A stretch of 64,000 nucleotides of DNA from Pseudomonas sp. S04 (lineage in GTDB: Bacteria; Pseudomonadota; Gammaproteobacteria; Pseudomonadales; Pseudomonadaceae): assembly GCF_009834545.1 (NCBI RefSeq), contig NZ_CP019427.1:5090001-5154000 (forward strand). The letters run 5' to 3'. The first letter of the stretch is position 1. Each line of letters begins with the position of its first letter. Positions 1 to 12,798 of the stretch are shown here, one piece after another. A program made the translations under genes and the position numbers. Under the pieces are notes generated by a model, which saw nothing but the letters and a program-made list of their open reading frames with translations, made no database searches and was not told the origin of the DNA.

Positions 1-1142
1 TGGGTGAAGAAGACAAGCGCATCAGCTTCTGGATCATCAGTGGCGACCGCCACTACGAGTACGGCGATATCTCCCCCCAAATCCGGGCCTTCGCCGAGGG
101 CCCGCTGGGCATGCGCGACCTGCAGCTGCCGGAGCAGCCCTACCCGCTGAAGGTGCTGGTCAGCCAGTTCCCGGCCAAGGATCAGCGCCCACCGCTACGC
201 TTCATGATCGGCATCGACACCCAGGCCGTGCATGCCACCCAGCACCATTTGCTGGTCGCCCTGATCAGCCTGGCAATCGTCGGCGTGCTGCTGGCATCGG
301 CGCTGGGCTACTGGGTCGCGCGAATTGGCCTCAAGCCGCTGATCAGGCTGTCCCAGGAAGCGCAACGCCTGGCTCCACCGCTGCTGTCGGCGCGCTTGCA
401 ACTGTCGCCCTTGCCGCCGGAACTCGATCAGTTTGTCACCTCGTTCAACTCGACCCTGGAACGGGTCGAACAGGCCTATACCCGCCTGGAATCGTTCAAC
501 GCCGATGTGGCCCACGAACTGCGCTCCCCCCTGACCAACCTGATCGGCCAGACCCAGGTAGCCCTGACGCGCGGACGCTCGGCGGAACACTACTTCGAAG
601 TGCTGCAATCGAACCTGGAAGAGCTCGAGCGGTTACGCTCAATCATCAACGACATGCTGTTCCTGGCCAGCGCCGACCAGGGCAGCAAGGCCACCAAACT
701 CACCAGCACCTCGTTGGCCGATGAAGTGGCGACCACCCTGGATTACCTGGACTTCATCCTCGAGGATGCCCAGGTCCAGGTCCGGGTCAGCGGTGACGCC
801 CAGGTGCGGATTGAAATCGCCCACCTGCGCCGGGCCTTGATCAACCTGCTGAACAACGCGGTACAACACACCGCGCCCGGACAGGTGATCGAGGTGCGGA
901 TCGACGCCGAACACCATCAGGTTCGCCTTGGAGTGACCAACCCCGGCGAGCCGATTGCCAGCGAACACCTGCCGCGCCTGTTCGAGCGTTTCTACCGGGT
1001 CGACGCCTCGCGCAGCAACAGTGGCGCCAACCACGGCCTGGGGCTGGCCATCGTCAAGGCAATTGCGCTGATGCACGGCGGCGATGTGTTTGTGCGCAGT
1101 GACGAAGGGGTCAATACCTTCGGTATCTACCTGCCCATCTAA
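1..1142 (+). CDS. Sensor histidine kinase, heavy-metal (CusS/CopS) type, 5' end cut by the window
   Basis: The reading frame is already open at base 3 and runs through the ATG at 111, so the gene starts before the window. About 379 residues are visible. They comprise the end of a periplasmic sensor region, a transmembrane helix (VALISLAIVGVLLASALGYW), a HAMP linker, the H-box DVAHELRSPL with the phospho-accepting His codon at 513, the N-box LLNNAVQH and the G-box HGLGLAIVKA. This is a complete HisKA-HATPase core, so the protein should autophosphorylate and pass phosphate to a response regulator, which is probably encoded just upstream. The HAMP and kinase layout matches the heavy-metal sensor kinase family. 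The metal or other signal cannot be assigned because most of the sensor domain is missing. Confidence 0.88.
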   Translation, partial: GEEDKRISFWIISGDRHYEYGDISPQIRAFAEGPLGMRDLQLPEQPYPLKVLVSQFPAKDQRPPLRFMIGIDTQAVHATQHHLLVALISLAIVGVLLASALGYWVARIGLKPLIRLSQEAQRLAPPLLSARLQLSPLPPELDQFVTSFNSTLERVEQAYTRLESFNADVAHELRSPLTNLIGQTQVALTRGRSAEHYFEVLQSNLEELERLRSIINDMLFLASADQGSKATKLTSTSLADEVATTLDYLDFILEDAQVQVRVSGDAQVRIEIAHLRRALINLLNNAVQHTAPGQVIEVRIDAEHHQVRLGVTNPGEPIASEHLPRLFERFYRVDASRSNSGANHGLGLAIVKAIALMHGGDVFVRSDEGVNTFGIYLPI

Positions 1143-1283
1143 TGGCATCCGCAGACTGGGCGCGGCACCCACTATTGCTGTTCCCGCAACAGTCCTTTCT
1201 GTAATCCGCTCTGTTTCCTTTTACCCGCGCCCCTTATCTTTGCCCGCACCAAACAGCACTTGCCAAGCAAGAAGGTTTTTCAG

Positions 1284-1508
1284 ATGTCCAACAGTATGGG
1301 TATTGCCAGCGCTTTCGTTTTGTCGTCCTTGTTCCTCTCGCCATTGGCCATGGCCGAAGAGTCGCCAGCCTTTATCGCGCAGAATGCCGCGCGTGCAGCC
1401 GCCTTCGACAAGGCCCAGAACGAACTGACCGCCAAGGCGCAAAACCCTGAGCACGCCCCGCAAGCAGCGACTGTCCAGGCTCAGCCGCAGGTTGAGAAAG
1501 ACAGCTGA
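1284..1508 (+). CDS. Small exported protein of unknown function (74 aa)
   Basis: The ATG at 1284 follows AAGAAGG at 1269-1275 with good spacing. An in-frame TTG at 1260 would sit before that ribosome site and is less likely. The product begins with a clear Sec signal peptide (hydrophobic stretch IASAFVLSSLFLSPLAMA, cleavage probably after AMA), so a mature protein of about 50 residues should reach the periplasm. The mature part is rich in Ala, Gln, Glu and Pro and has no domain I recognise. It is a single-gene unit closed by its own terminator. It sits next to a metal-type sensor kinase, but no metal ligands are evident: there is no Cys and only one His. Confidence 0.6.
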   Translation: MSNSMGIASAFVLSSLFLSPLAMAEESPAFIAQNAARAAAFDKAQNELTAKAQNPEHAPQAATVQAQPQVEKDS

Positions 1509-1571
1509 TTGATCAGCGTTTCGAGTTTCCCTCGACACTTTACTCGGCTCTTTCCCACGTGAAGTTGTCTT

Positions 1572-1601
1572 AAAAGCCGCTGCTATCAGCGGCTTTTTTT
1601 T
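1572..1601 (+). terminator. Rho-independent terminator after the small exported protein
   Basis: The arms AAAAGCCGCTG and CAGCGGCTTTT pair around a four-base CTAT loop and are followed by a T tract. It ends the transcript of the gene at 1284-1508. Confidence 0.85.
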
Positions 1602-1701
1602 ATTGTGTTTTCGCCCCGCCCGCACGCGTCCCTCTTAATAAGAAACACCGGTTTTCAAACAATGACCCTACAGGTCATTGCGCCAAGGAGCTGTACCCCA
1701 C

Positions 1702-3021
1702 GTGAGTATCACCGTCAAACTGTGCCCTCTGTTCATTGCAATCACCGCAACGATCCCCACCGCCGCCCAGGCCACCGAAAACTCCCCGCACGAAGGTTTT
1801 GTCGAGGGTTCCAGCCTCAACCTCAGTGCCCGCAACTACTACATGAACCGCAATCGCCTGCAGCAGGCTGATGACAACATCGAGTGGGGCCAGGGTTTTC
1901 TCGGACAATTCGAGTCGGGTTACACCCAGGGTCCACTGGGTTTTGGCCTGGACGCCAATGCCATGCTCGGGCTGAAACTCGATGGCGGGGGCGGCACCGA
2001 CGGCTCCAGCATCCTGCCGACCGGCGATGGCAACGGCAAAGCCCCGGGGTCGTTTTCCACCAGCGGCGCGACCCTGAAAATGCGCGCCATGGACACGGAG
2101 CTCAAGGCCGGTGACCTGTTCCTCAATAACCCGGTGATCGCCGGCGGCATGAGCCGCATGTTGCCGCAGACCTTTCGCGGCGTCAGCCTGAGCAACCACA
2201 GCTTCAACGGCTGGCTGCTCGAAGGTGGCCAGGCCAGTTTCACCAAGCCGTACAACCAGAGCGGGCACCAGCGCATCGGCACTGCCTACGGGACCTTGGC
2301 CGAGGGTGACGAAAGCCGCCACCTGAACTGGGCCGGCGTGGCCTGGAGCGCGGTGCCAGGGCTTAGCAGCAGCCTGTACGCCTCCGAGCTCAAGGACGTG
2401 TGGAACCAGTACTACTACGACCTCGACTACCGCTACGCGCTAAACGAGCACGTCAGCCTGACCCCTGGCCTGCACTACTATCACACCCAGGACAGCGGCG
2501 AAGCGCTGCTGGGGGCGATCGACAACAACACCTACAGCCTGCATTTGACCCTCGGTGTCGGCAATCACAGCCTCACGGCGGCGTACCAGCGGGTGAACGG
2601 TAATACCCCGTTTGACTACATCGCCCAGGGCGACAGCGTCTACCTCGACAACTCGCAGCAATACTCGGACTTCAACGGCCCCAACGAGCGCTCGTGGAAG
2701 CTCAAGTACGCCTATGATTTTGCCGCTGTGGGCATGCCCGGCCTGACCTCGGCCCTGTCCTATTCGCGCGGCACCCTCGACTTGCGCAAAGTCGATCCGC
2801 ACAGCCCCGGCTATGGCGCCTGGTACAACGCGGACGGCCAGCACGCCAAACACTGGGAGCGCGATCTCGACCTGCAGTACGTGGTCCAGGACGGCACGGC
2901 GAAAAATCTCGCCGTGCGCCTGCAATGGGCAACCAACCGGGGTGGCAACGGCTATGGCGCACTGGACAACGACACCGATGAGTACCGGGTGATCCTCGAC
3001 TACCCGCTGAACGTTTTCTAA
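1702..3021 (+). CDS. OprD-family outer-membrane porin (439 aa)
   Basis: OprD-family porins are 18-strand outer-membrane channels for basic amino acids, peptides or small organic acids. The length (about 440 residues) and the alternating aromatic/polar strands fit the family, with motifs such as [10 protein letters not shown] near the start, [15 protein letters not shown] strands and a C-terminal ILDYPLNVF ending in Phe, the usual barrel-assembly signal. The GTG at 1702 is preferred because AAGGAG lies at 1685-1690. The longer frame opening at a TTG at 1678 starts before that site. The first 30 residues form a signal peptide (hydrophobic [18 protein letters not shown]). The substrate is not evident, and no catabolic operon adjoins to suggest one. 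Confidence 0.88.
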   Translation: MSITVKLCPLFIAITATIPTAAQATENSPHEGFVEGSSLNLSARNYYMNRNRLQQADDNIEWGQGFLGQFESGYTQGPLGFGLDANAMLGLKLDGGGGTDGSSILPTGDGNGKAPGSFSTSGATLKMRAMDTELKAGDLFLNNPVIAGGMSRMLPQTFRGVSLSNHSFNGWLLEGGQASFTKPYNQSGHQRIGTAYGTLAEGDESRHLNWAGVAWSAVPGLSSSLYASELKDVWNQYYYDLDYRYALNEHVSLTPGLHYYHTQDSGEALLGAIDNNTYSLHLTLGVGNHSLTAAYQRVNGNTPFDYIAQGDSVYLDNSQQYSDFNGPNERSWKLKYAYDFAAVGMPGLTSALSYSRGTLDLRKVDPHSPGYGAWYNADGQHAKHWERDLDLQYVVQDGTAKNLAVRLQWATNRGGNGYGALDNDTDEYRVILDYPLNVF

Positions 3022-3065
3022 GGCACGTCTGCGCATACCTATGGGAATGAGCCGGGCGGCCCTCC

Positions 3066-3153
3066 GTCTGCTCGCGATGAACCGCAGAGTGCCGGGTGTT
3101 CACGGCATTCGTGCGTTTTCGTTCACGTCCATCGCGAGCAAGCTCGCTCCTAC
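3066..3153. repeat. REP/REPIN-type inverted pair
   Basis: TGCTCGCGATG at 3070-3080 and CATCGCGAGCA at 3130-3140 are inverted copies of the Pseudomonas REP core, and the second is extended to AGCTCGCTCCTACA. This pair is the main content of the 277-base gap between the porin and the diguanylate cyclase. The same core recurs near 28144, 34375 and 34450. Confidence 0.75.
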
Positions 3154-3298
3154 ATAATGCTTCATCGCGGGGCTGGCGTTTTTTGCGCCTGGGATCTATA
3201 TATGCAATCAAGCTAACGATCAACGAACTGATATCTGCAATGCCGCCCGGTCCGTTCGGGAACTACGCTGATGATGTCCCTCTGCAGAAATCAGAACC

Positions 3299-4807
3299 AT
3301 GAGTGCAAGCCGTACGCACCTCCACTTGACGGGTAACACCCGCCGCCCCGAGTTCATGCTGATTCTGGGCAGTTCGCTGACCGTCATTGCCATCATCGCC
3401 ATCGTCACTTTCCTGCTGATACGCGAGCACGCCAACGCGATGCAGGCGGCGACTCGGAGCGCGACCAATATCGTGCAGTTGATCGACGCGGATGTGCTGC
3501 GCAACGTCGAACTCTATGACCTGTCACTGCAAGGCCTGATTGCCGCCGCCCAGCGTGACGACCTGCAACAGGTGTCGGCACAGATCCGTCACCTGGTGCT
3601 GTTCGATCGCTCCAGCACCGCACGTTTCAAAGGCGACCTGCTGTTGCTGGACAAGTATGGCAACGTGATCGCCGACTCCTCCCTGGTGACCCCGAAGCCG
3701 GGGAACTTCGCCGACCGTGATTACTTCCTGGCTCATGCGTTCAACGATGACACCGGGATGTTTATCAGCCGTCCTTTCAAACCCCGCTGTGAGTGCCCCG
3801 ACAGCGAGCAGTGGCGCATCAGTTTCAGCCGGCGCATCTCTTCACCCTCCGGCGAGTTTCTCGGCGTGGCCGTGGCGTCCATGCGTCTCGCGTATTTCGA
3901 CGAGTTGTTCAAGAGCCTGAACATCGGCAACGACAGCACCCTCAATGTGCTCGACAAGGACGGTATTCTGCTCGCGCAAAAACCCATGCTGCGTGACAAC
4001 AGCATCGGCAAGAGCTTCGGCAACCGCCCCAATGTGGTTCGAATCATGCGCGAAGGCACAGGCAGTTTCAGCAGTGTCTCAAGCATGGACCACCGCAATC
4101 GCCTGTACACCTTCTCGCGCGTCGGCAATCTGCCATTGACGGTGATCGTGGCGCTGTCCATGGACGAAGTCTTCGCCACCTGGAAACGCACCGCCTATGT
4201 GATCAGTGGCGCCACCGGTGTGCTGTGCATCGGCCTGATGTGGCTGGCCCTACTGCTGTGTCGCGAGCTGCGTTTGCGCCAGCACGCCGAGCAGGAGCTC
4301 GCCCAGCAGGCGGCCATTGATTCGCTCACCGGAGTGGCCAACCGCCGCACCCTGGATACGGTATTGAATCGCGAATGGTCGCGTGCCCATCGCTCGGGGA
4401 AACCGCTGTCGGTGCTGATGATCGACGCCGATCACTTCAAAGCCTTCAATGACCGGCATGGTCATCAAGGCGGGGATGATGCGTTGCGCGTGCTGGCCAG
4501 GGTCATCAGCGAAAACATCCGCCGCCCGGCTGATCTCGCTGCACGCTATGGCGGCGAAGAGTTCGCCGCGGTGCTGCCGGAAACCGATACCGCCGGTGCA
4601 CTGCGCATCGCTGAAAATATTCGTGCGGCGGTCGAACGACTACCGCCCTTTGCCGCCGACGAATCGCCCATGACCGTCAGCATCGGCCTCAGTACCTCCA
4701 CGGGGCAACCGAACCAGAGCCTGGAAAACCTGATGTACACCGCTGACAAGGCGCTGTACCAGGCCAAGCACCGGGGACGCAACTGCGTGGTCAGTGCGCA
4801 GGAGTAG
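3299..4807 (+). CDS. Membrane diguanylate cyclase with periplasmic dCache-like sensor (502 aa)
   Basis: This protein should make cyclic di-GMP from two GTP. The order is TM helix 1 (about residues 20-41), a periplasmic region of about 250 residues resembling a double Cache sensor, TM helix 2 (about 298-322), and a C-terminal GGDEF domain beginning at IDSLTGVANRR. The active site is intact as GGEEF. An RPAD inhibitory I-site (RxxD) lies exactly five residues before it, so feedback inhibition by c-di-GMP is expected. There is no EAL domain. The start at 3299 has only a weak ribosome site. The gene is transcribed alone towards lpxC, which converges on it. The ligand is unknown. Confidence 0.9.
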   Translation: MSASRTHLHLTGNTRRPEFMLILGSSLTVIAIIAIVTFLLIREHANAMQAATRSATNIVQLIDADVLRNVELYDLSLQGLIAAAQRDDLQQVSAQIRHLVLFDRSSTARFKGDLLLLDKYGNVIADSSLVTPKPGNFADRDYFLAHAFNDDTGMFISRPFKPRCECPDSEQWRISFSRRISSPSGEFLGVAVASMRLAYFDELFKSLNIGNDSTLNVLDKDGILLAQKPMLRDNSIGKSFGNRPNVVRIMREGTGSFSSVSSMDHRNRLYTFSRVGNLPLTVIVALSMDEVFATWKRTAYVISGATGVLCIGLMWLALLLCRELRLRQHAEQELAQQAAIDSLTGVANRRTLDTVLNREWSRAHRSGKPLSVLMIDADHFKAFNDRHGHQGGDDALRVLARVISENIRRPADLAARYGGEEFAAVLPETDTAGALRIAENIRAAVERLPPFAADESPMTVSIGLSTSTGQPNQSLENLMYTADKALYQAKHRGRNCVVSAQE

Positions 4808-4829
4808 GTCCGGTATTTGCGCCAGGCAT

Positions 4830-4857
4830 AAAAAAAGGCCACCCGAAGGCAGCCTTT
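4830..4857 (-). terminator. Terminator after lpxC with UUCG tetraloop
   Basis: On the minus strand, AAAGGCTGCC pairs with GGTGGCCTTT (two G-U pairs) around a TTCG tetraloop, followed by TTTTTT. It lies between the convergent diguanylate cyclase and lpxC genes and closes the dcw-lpxC transcript. Confidence 0.85.
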
Positions 4858-4878
4858 AAAAACTAGAGAGGTTTTTAC

Positions 4879-5826
<948 letters not shown>

Positions 5827-5842
5827 TCAACAAAGGCTGGCG

Positions 5843-5871
5843 ATAATAGCAGACCAGACCTTTGCTGAACA
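5843..5871 (-). promoter_or_regulatory. Candidate sigma-70 promoter of lpxC
   Basis: On the minus strand TATTAT (5843-5848) lies 17 bases downstream of TGTTCA (5866-5871). The -10 is strong and the -35 is weak. It would give lpxC expression independent of the upstream dcw transcript. Assigned by eye only. Confidence 0.45.
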
Positions 5872-5902
5872 CCAATCAACTTAATACGCCTGATACATTT
5901 CA

Positions 5903-7099
5903 TCAATCGGCCTGACGACGCAGGAATGCCGGGATGTCCAGGTAATCCAGATCGTCTTGCGGATTGAGCTTTGCCGCCGCCGCTGCGCCGGCCTGAGCCT
6001 GGTTGCGCATCACGGTTGGACGGTCCAGGTCGCGGTAGTTCACCGACGGCATTTCCGGACGTGCGGCAGCGGCAGAAGGAGCCGGGGCGCTGGTCATGGA
6101 AGTGTGGACGGTGTTGTCGATGACCTTGACCGGCTTCTCGATTTTCGCGCCCAGACCGGTAGCAACAACGGTCACGTGCAGTTCGTCGCGCATGTCTGGA
6201 TCGATAACGGTACCGACCTTGACCATCGCGTGTTCGGAAGCGAAGGCTTCGATGATGCTACCCACGTCGGAGTACTCACCCAGGGACAGGTCAGGACCGG
6301 CGGTGATGTTCACCAGGATGCCACGCGCACCTTGCAGGTTGACGTCTTCGAGCAACGGGTTGCGGATGGCCGCTTCAGTCGCTTCACGTGCACGGTTCGG
6401 ACCGCTGGCGCAGCCAGTGCCCATCATCGCCATGCCCATTTCGCTCATCACGGTACGCACGTCGGCGAAGTCGACGTTGATCATGCCCGGACGCTTGATG
6501 ATGTCGGAGATACCGCGCACGGCACCGGCCAACACGTCGTCAGCCTTGGCGAAAGCCGACAGCAGGCTGGCGTCCTTGCCGAGGATGGTCAGCAGCTTCT
6601 CGTTGGGAATGGTGATCAACGAGTCGACGCTTTCGGACAGCAGACGAATACCTTCGTCGGCCAGTTGCATACGCTTGCGACCTTCGAACGGGAACGGACG
6701 GGTCACCACCGCAACGGTGAGGATCCCCATTTCCTTGGCCACTTCGGCGATTACAGGTGCAGCACCGGTACCGGTACCACCACCCATGCCGGTGGTAATG
6801 AACACCATGTTGGTGCCCGCCAGTACTTCGGCGATGCGCTCACGGTCTTCCATGGCGGCCTGACGACCGACTTCAGGGTTCGCGCCGGCGCCCAGGCCTT
6901 TGGTTACGCTGGTGCCCAGTTGCAGGATGGTCCGCGCGCTGATGCTTTTCAGCGCCTGGGCATCAGTGTTGGCGCAGATGAACTCAACGCCTTCAATGTT
7001 GCTCTTGACCATGTGATTGACAGCGTTGCCGCCGCCTCCGCCAACACCGATGACTTTAATGACCGGGCTTGCGGGGATGTTGTCTACGAGTTCGAACAT
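5903..7099 (-). CDS. ftsZ: Cell division protein FtsZ (398 aa)
   Basis: FtsZ is the tubulin-like GTPase that polymerises into the division ring. The GTP-binding signature GGGTGTG is at residues 106-112, and the N-terminal nucleotide fold begins GVGGGGGNAVNHM. The T7 loop is intact. The conserved C-terminal peptide LDYLDIPAFLRRQAD, which binds FtsA and ZipA, closes the protein after a Pro/Ala-rich linker. The ATG at 7099 has the strong ribosome site GGAGAGGGAA. It is 74 bases downstream of ftsA. Confidence 0.98.
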   Translation of the reverse strand: MFELVDNIPASPVIKVIGVGGGGGNAVNHMVKSNIEGVEFICANTDAQALKSISARTILQLGTSVTKGLGAGANPEVGRQAAMEDRERIAEVLAGTNMVFITTGMGGGTGTGAAPVIAEVAKEMGILTVAVVTRPFPFEGRKRMQLADEGIRLLSESVDSLITIPNEKLLTILGKDASLLSAFAKADDVLAGAVRGISDIIKRPGMINVDFADVRTVMSEMGMAMMGTGCASGPNRAREATEAAIRNPLLEDVNLQGARGILVNITAGPDLSLGEYSDVGSIIEAFASEHAMVKVGTVIDPDMRDELHVTVVATGLGAKIEKPVKVIDNTVHTSMTSAPAPSAAAARPEMPSVNYRDLDRPTVMRNQAQAGAAAAAKLNPQDDLDYLDIPAFLRRQAD

Positions 7100-7173
7100 T
7101 TTCCCTCTCCTTCAATTCTCTAGTTTTTTTCGCCTACTGCGCCTACTGCTTGTAACGGTGTTGCGGTAAATCT

Positions 7174-8436
7174 TTAGAAATTGCCCTGGACCCAGCTCTT
7201 GATGCGGTCGAGCAACGGGCTCTTGGCCTCTTCGTTGCTGTAGCTATCGCGGCTGCTGCTGATCCCCGAGAAGGAAATGCCGTCGGACTGCTTTTGCAGG
7301 CCGTACATCAGCAAACCAACACCGGTTGAATAAATCGGGTTGCGTACTACATCGTCCAGGCCCTTGACGCCATGGGGTACGCCCAGGCGGACTGGCATGT
7401 GGAAAATCTCTTCGGCCAGTTCCACCGCGCCTTCCATCTTCGACGTGCCACCGGTCAGCACGATGCCGGCCGGGATCAGGTCTTCGTAGCCGCTGCGACG
7501 CAGTTCAGCCTGGATCAAGGTGAACAGCTCGTCGTAACGCGGCTCGACCACTTCGGCCAGGGCCTGGCGGGACAGCTCGCGAGGCGGACGGTCACCAACG
7601 CTTGGCACCTTGATGGTTTCACCGGCACCGGCCAGCTTGGCCAGGGCGCAGGCGTAGCGAATCTTGATTTCCTCGGCGTACTGGGTCGGGGTGCGCAACG
7701 CCATGGCGATATCGTTGGTCACCTGGTCACCGGCAATCGGGATCACCGCGGTATGGCGGATCGCGCCTTCGGTGAAGATCGCGATGTCGGTGGTACCGCC
7801 ACCGATGTCCACCAGGCACACACCCAGCTCTTTCTCGTCATCGGTCAGTACCGAGTACGCCGAAGCCAGTTGCTCGAGGATGATGTCGTCGATTTCCAGG
7901 CCGCAGCGGCGCACGCATTTTTCAATGTTCTGTGCCGCATTGACCGCGCAGGTGACCACGTGGACCTTGGCTTCCAGGCGCACGCCGGACATGCCCAGCG
8001 GCTCGCGCACGCCTTCCTGGTTATCGATCACGTAGTCCTGCGGCAAGGTGTGCAGGACCCGCTGGTCGGCCGGGATCGCCACTGCCTGGGCAGCATCGAG
8101 CACACGCTCGAGGTCGGCGGAGCTGACTTCACGATCACGGATCGCGACGATGCCGTGGGAGTTCAGGCTGCGGATGTGATTACCCGCCACGCCGACGAAC
8201 GCCGAGTGGATCCGGCAACCGGCCATCAGTTGCGCTTCTTCGATGGCGCGTTGGATCGACTGCACGGTGGACTCGATGTTCACCACCACGCCCTTCTTCA
8301 GGCCGCGGGAAGGATGGGTACCGATCCCGACGATTTCCAGTTGGCCATCGGCCGCGACCTCGCCTACCAGTGCCACCACCTTGGAGGTACCGATATCCAG
8401 ACCGACGATCATTTTGCCGCTTTGCACGTTTGCCAT
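7174..8436 (-). CDS. ftsA: Cell division protein FtsA (420 aa)
   Basis: FtsA is the actin-like ATPase that tethers FtsZ to the inner membrane. The N-terminus MANVQSGKMIVGLDIGTSK carries the phosphate-1 loop of the actin fold. The phosphate-2 region is VDIGGGTTDIAIF and the adenosine motif is VLTGGTSKMEG. The C-terminus LLDRIKSWVQGNF is the amphipathic membrane-targeting helix. The frame opens at a TTG (8454), but the ATG at 8436 gives the family N-terminus and lies 14 bases after the ftsQ stop. Confidence 0.97.
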   Translation of the reverse strand: MANVQSGKMIVGLDIGTSKVVALVGEVAADGQLEIVGIGTHPSRGLKKGVVVNIESTVQSIQRAIEEAQLMAGCRIHSAFVGVAGNHIRSLNSHGIVAIRDREVSSADLERVLDAAQAVAIPADQRVLHTLPQDYVIDNQEGVREPLGMSGVRLEAKVHVVTCAVNAAQNIEKCVRRCGLEIDDIILEQLASAYSVLTDDEKELGVCLVDIGGGTTDIAIFTEGAIRHTAVIPIAGDQVTNDIAMALRTPTQYAEEIKIRYACALAKLAGAGETIKVPSVGDRPPRELSRQALAEVVEPRYDELFTLIQAELRRSGYEDLIPAGIVLTGGTSKMEGAVELAEEIFHMPVRLGVPHGVKGLDDVVRNPIYSTGVGLLMYGLQKQSDGISFSGISSSRDSYSNEEAKSPLLDRIKSWVQGNF

Positions 8437-8450
8437 GGTCCTGCCTCTTC

Positions 8451-9317
8451 TCAATTCTTCGCGACGGCGGGTTGGGCCGTCGTGGGCGCTACAGGTTCCC
8501 GCCAGCCGACGGCAAGGCCGTTGGCATAACGCAGGTCGATGCGCGCAATGTTCGTAATCTGTTCTTTAAGCGTCTTGTCGTAGATGGCAAAGAAGCGGCG
8601 CATCTTTTCCACCAGGTTGCCGCGGCCCAACAACAACTCGATCCCCGGCCCCGCACTGCCGGCACCTGTGGTCAGGAACCAACTGCCGCGTTCACGCAAC
8701 TCCAGCCGGGCGATGGAGAAACCCAGTGGCCGAAGCATCTGGCTCAACACCTGATACTGCTGCATCACTTGCTGCTGGGCCCGCTGCGGGCCGAACAACT
8801 GTGGCAAATGTTCGTAATTGGCCAGTTCACGCGGGGTAAACGCCTGGCCCTGGTTATTCAGCAAGGCCTCGTCACCCCAACGGGCCACGGGCAGTTGTTC
8901 TTCCAGGCGAATCACCACCTGGTCAGGCCAGACGCGACGCACTTCGGCGTGGGCAATCCAGGGCATCTGTTCCAGCTCGGTGCGCATGCTCGCCAGGTCG
9001 ATGGTGAAGAAGCTCGCCGCCACGTAGGGGGCGATCCGCTGCTGTACCGCTTGCTGGCTGATGTAGCTCAAGTCGCCCTGCACGTTGATCTTGGTGATCG
9101 GGCGGTCCGCGTACGGCATCAGGCGCTGGGCACCCTCATAGGTACCGAACCCCAACGCCACCAGCAGCACCGGCCAGAACACCGCTTTGAGAAAACCAAA
9201 ATTGGCTTTCGGCAGGCGCACCGACATCGGCTCTTTGGCCACCATTCGGCTGGCACCCCGCGGTACCGGCTTGCGGCCGGGAGCGGGTGGCTGATGACGT
9301 AGCTGGGCGCCTTGCAT
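8451..9317 (-). CDS. ftsQ: Cell division protein FtsQ (288 aa)
   Basis: FtsQ is a bitopic inner-membrane protein that links FtsB/FtsL to the early divisome. It has a short cytoplasmic tail, one TM helix ([20 protein letters not shown]), a POTRA domain ([20 protein letters not shown]) and the FtsQ beta domain. The ATG at 9317 is chosen over a TTG at 9338 because the GAGGG at the end of ddlB provides the ribosome site and the start is then only four bases beyond the ddlB stop. The length fits the family. Confidence 0.95.
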   Translation of the reverse strand: MQGAQLRHQPPAPGRKPVPRGASRMVAKEPMSVRLPKANFGFLKAVFWPVLLVALGFGTYEGAQRLMPYADRPITKINVQGDLSYISQQAVQQRIAPYVAASFFTIDLASMRTELEQMPWIAHAEVRRVWPDQVVIRLEEQLPVARWGDEALLNNQGQAFTPRELANYEHLPQLFGPQRAQQQVMQQYQVLSQMLRPLGFSIARLELRERGSWFLTTGAGSAGPGIELLLGRGNLVEKMRRFFAIYDKTLKEQITNIARIDLRYANGLAVGWREPVAPTTAQPAVAKN

Positions 9318-9321
9318 GGAC

Positions 9322-11727
<2,406 letters not shown>

Positions 11728-11735
<8 letters not shown>

Positions 11736-12798
11736 GAACCACCTCCAGGCAGATATCGACCACGTTACGGGTGGCATTCGGTTTGGCCAGGCGACGAGCT
11801 GCGCCAGCCATGTCGTTGAGTCGTTGTGGTTGCATCAGGACCTCGGTCAGGCGCGCAGCCAGTTCTGCGGCGCCGGTCGTTCTTTGCGGCATCAGGAAGG
11901 CAGCGCCTTCACGAGCCAAATAATCGGCATTGCGGGTCTGGTGATCGTCGATCGCGTGGGGCAGAGGCACCAGCATCGAGGGCAGACCGGCAGCAGCCAG
12001 CTCACTGACAGTCAGCGCACCTGCGCGACAGACCACCAGGTCGGCCCAGCCGTAGGCTTGGGCCATGTCTTTGATGAACGGCTGCACTTGCGCCTCGACA
12101 CCGGCAGCGCGGTAGCGCTCGGCAGTCACTTCATCGTGGTTTTTGCCAGCCTGGTGGAACACTTCCGGGCGCAGTTCGACGGGAACCTGCGACAGGGCTT
12201 CAGGCAGCAATTTGTTCAAGGGTTCTGCCCCCAGGCTTCCGCCCAGGACCAGCAAACGCGCCTGGCGTCCGGCCAGGGCCGGGCGCGGCGTATCGAGGAA
12301 CAACTCGGCGCGCACCGGGTTACCGGTGGTCCGCCGGCTGCCACGGGCAGCAAAGGTGTCCGGGAAAGCTTCGCAGACTCGCGCGGCCAAGGGCACCAGC
12401 AACCGATTGGCGGTACCGGCCACGGCATTCTGTTCGTGAACGATCACCGGCACGCCGGCCAACCTGGCTGCTACGCCACCAGGGCCGGTGACATACCCGC
12501 CAAAACCAAGGACACACACCGGCTTCAGCTGACGAATGATCGCCCGCGCCTGGAACACCGCCTTGAGCAGCACAAAAGGTGCCTTGAGCAGGGACAACTT
12601 GCTCTTGCCGCGCAGGCCACTGACGTTGATCAGGTGCAACGGCAGGCCCGCATTGGGTACCAGCTCGTTTTCGATGCCACGGGGCGTGCCGAGCCAGTGC
12701 ACGGTGTAGCCGCGCGCCTGGAACTCGCGGGCGCAGGCCAGTGCCGGGAACACGTGGCCACCGGTGCCGCCCGCCATGATCAGCACGTTAGCGCCCAT
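11728..12798 (-). CDS. murG: UDP-GlcNAc:lipid I N-acetylglucosaminyltransferase MurG (356 aa)
   Basis: MurG converts lipid I to lipid II on the cytoplasmic face of the membrane. The glycine-rich loops [15 protein letters not shown] and [13 protein letters not shown], and the UDP-sugar site [18 protein letters not shown], are intact. The ATG at 12798 follows GAGGAGCC and overlaps the ftsW end by 11 bases. The open frame extends 35 codons further into ftsW, but those codons do not resemble MurG. Confidence 0.97.
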
